Origin: JBBQKF01 sp038326615
GTDB lineage: Bacteria; Bacillota; Clostridia; Saccharofermentanales; UBA5734
Assembly: GCA_038326615.1 (NCBI GenBank)
Contig: JBBQKF010000121.1
Span: forward strand, 1-7,443
Direction of reading: 5' to 3'
Length of the DNA: 7,443 nt
Position 1 is the first letter of the stretch. Every line of letters starts with the position of its first letter. The translations under genes were made by a program, and so were the position numbers. This document shows positions 6,404-7,443 of this stretch, piece by piece. Under the pieces are notes generated by a model, which was not told the DNA's origin, searched no databases, and saw only the letters and a program-made list of their open reading frames with translations.

Positions 6404-7387
6404 ATGGAAGAAGAAAAGAAAGTAATAAGAAATATTGGGGTGCTTACAAGCGGTGGAGACGCTCCTGGAATGAATGCTGCAATAAGAGCAGTTGTTCGTG
6501 CTGGAAACTATTATGGCTTTAAAATTTATGGGATTAGACGAGGATATCATGGATTGATACGTGGCGAAATTGATGATCTTGATAATCGTTCAGTATCTGA
6601 AAAACTACAAAGAGGGGGAACTTTCTTACAGACGGCAAGAAGTAAGACATTTGAAACTGATGAAGGTGTAAACCAAGGCATTGCTATGGCGAGGGTTTTC
6701 AACCTTGATGCCATTATAGTAATTGGTGGAGATGGTTCATTCAAAGGTGCAAGAGAAATGGCAAGAAAAGGCATGCCTGTTATTGGATTACCTGGAACAA
6801 TTGATAATGACATTGCATGTTCTGACTATACTATCGGTTATGATACAGCAATGAACACTGCAATGGAAGCAATTGACAAGTTAAGAGATACGGCATCTTC
6901 ACATGAGCGCTGTAGCATTATCGAAGTAATGGGACGAAGAGCAGGATACATTGCGCTTAATGTTGCTGTTTCCTGTGGAGCAGAAGTTGTCATAATTCCC
7001 GAGATTCCTCATACTATTGAACAGGATATAATCAAACCTCTCCTGGAAGCCAGAAATCGTGGAAAAAAACATTACATTGTAATTATTTCAGAAGGACTTG
7101 GAGATTCAATGGAGCTTGCAAAAACTATAGAAAAAATGACAGGTATTGAAGCAAGAACCACAATACTTGGGCATTTACAAAGAGGAGGAAGTCCTACAGC
7201 AAGAGATCGCCAGATGGCAAGTTATATGGGTATCCATGCAATTGAATGTCTGCGTGCAAACAAGCTCAATCGTATAATTGCATACAAAGCAGGAGCAATT
7301 ATGGACATTGATATTGAAGAAGCACTTAATGCGCAAAAGACAATTACTAAAGAAGAGCTTGATAAAGCTTTGTTATTGTCCATATAG
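6404..7387 (+). CDS. pfkA: ATP-dependent 6-phosphofructokinase
   Basis: This cytosolic enzyme phosphorylates fructose-6-phosphate to fructose-1,6-bisphosphate, the committed step of glycolysis; the family normally works as a homotetramer. The protein has 327 residues, close to the usual 320, and starts at an ATG 9 bases after GGAGG (6390-6394). Visible motifs are TSGGDAPGMN (15-24), GGDGS (108-112), PGTIDND with catalytic Asp134 (130-136), EVMGRRAG (174-181) and GHLQRGGSP (256-264). Gly in GGDGS and in PGTIDND, where PPi-dependent enzymes typically have Asp and Lys, indicates ATP as donor. Arg28 and Arg32 match the allosteric-site arginines of the E. coli enzyme, so ADP/PEP regulation is plausible. 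It lies 41 bases after dnaE with no terminator between, so the two are probably co-transcribed, as in many Clostridia. A probable terminator follows. Confidence 0.97.
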   Translation: MEEEKKVIRNIGVLTSGGDAPGMNAAIRAVVRAGNYYGFKIYGIRRGYHGLIRGEIDDLDNRSVSEKLQRGGTFLQTARSKTFETDEGVNQGIAMARVFNLDAIIVIGGDGSFKGAREMARKGMPVIGLPGTIDNDIACSDYTIGYDTAMNTAMEAIDKLRDTASSHERCSIIEVMGRRAGYIALNVAVSCGAEVVIIPEIPHTIEQDIIKPLLEARNRGKKHYIVIISEGLGDSMELAKTIEKMTGIEARTTILGHLQRGGSPTARDRQMASYMGIHAIECLRANKLNRIIAYKAGAIMDIDIEEALNAQKTITKEELDKALLLSI

Positions 7388-7395
7388 ATTTTTCT

Positions 7396-7443
7396 AAAAA
7401 AGCCTATAGAATTAGTCCGTTTTATTATTTGTAGAGCGGACTA
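7396..7443 (+). terminator. Probable pfkA terminator hairpin, cut by the window end
   Basis: TAGTCCG (7413-7419) pairs perfectly with CGGACTA (7437-7443) over a 17-base loop, starting 26 bases after the pfkA stop. The left arm continues outward to an A-run (7396-7401). If the right arm mirrors it beyond the window, the result is a long stem ending in a T-run, which would be a bidirectional intrinsic terminator. The T-run itself is not visible, so termination is inferred. Confidence 0.55.

Noticed and set aside
6334..6522. 62-codon + strand ORF across the dnaE-pfkA junction
   Set aside because: It overlaps the end of dnaE and the start of pfkA in another frame, has no ribosome binding site of its own, and does not resemble a protein I know.

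Overview
The window is AT-rich, chromosome-like DNA. It holds three complete housekeeping genes, all on the + strand, with typical Shine-Dalgarno sites (AAGGAG, AAGGGA, GGAGG). The low G+C composition, the PgcA-type phosphohexomutase, the long DnaE with a complete metal-binding PHP domain, and dnaE directly followed by pfkA all suggest a low-GC Firmicute, most likely a member of the Clostridia. Genus cannot be told from the sequence.

Layout: 1-705 is non-coding and carries a short 14-bp tandem repeat, a complete 167-bp inverted-repeat element (269-435) and the probable promoter of the first gene. 706-2445 is a phosphoglucomutase/phosphomannomutase. 2446-2756 is an intergenic region with a 27-bp tandem duplication, a second 168-bp element of the same family in the opposite orientation (2517-2684), and a candidate dnaE promoter. 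2757-6362 is dnaE, the DNA polymerase III alpha subunit. 6404-7387 is pfkA, ATP-dependent 6-phosphofructokinase, 41 bases downstream and probably co-transcribed. The window ends inside a hairpin that is probably the pfkA terminator.

Functionally, the mutase links glucose-1-phosphate to glucose-6-phosphate, and PfkA commits fructose-6-phosphate to glycolysis. DnaE replicates DNA and probably shares a transcript with PfkA.

The most interesting material is not coding. The two elements have about 17-20-bp terminal inverted repeats beginning GGTTC, are flanked by 6-bp direct repeats (exact in one copy, 5/6 in the other), and align end to end at roughly two-thirds identity with one single-base gap when one is reversed. 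They look like old copies of a small non-autonomous transposon (MITE). The copy upstream of dnaE places a TTGACA hexamer 16 bases from an AATAAT, so it may supply the dnaE -35 box. Inside dnaE, a hexanucleotide microsatellite encodes an 11-Asn run.
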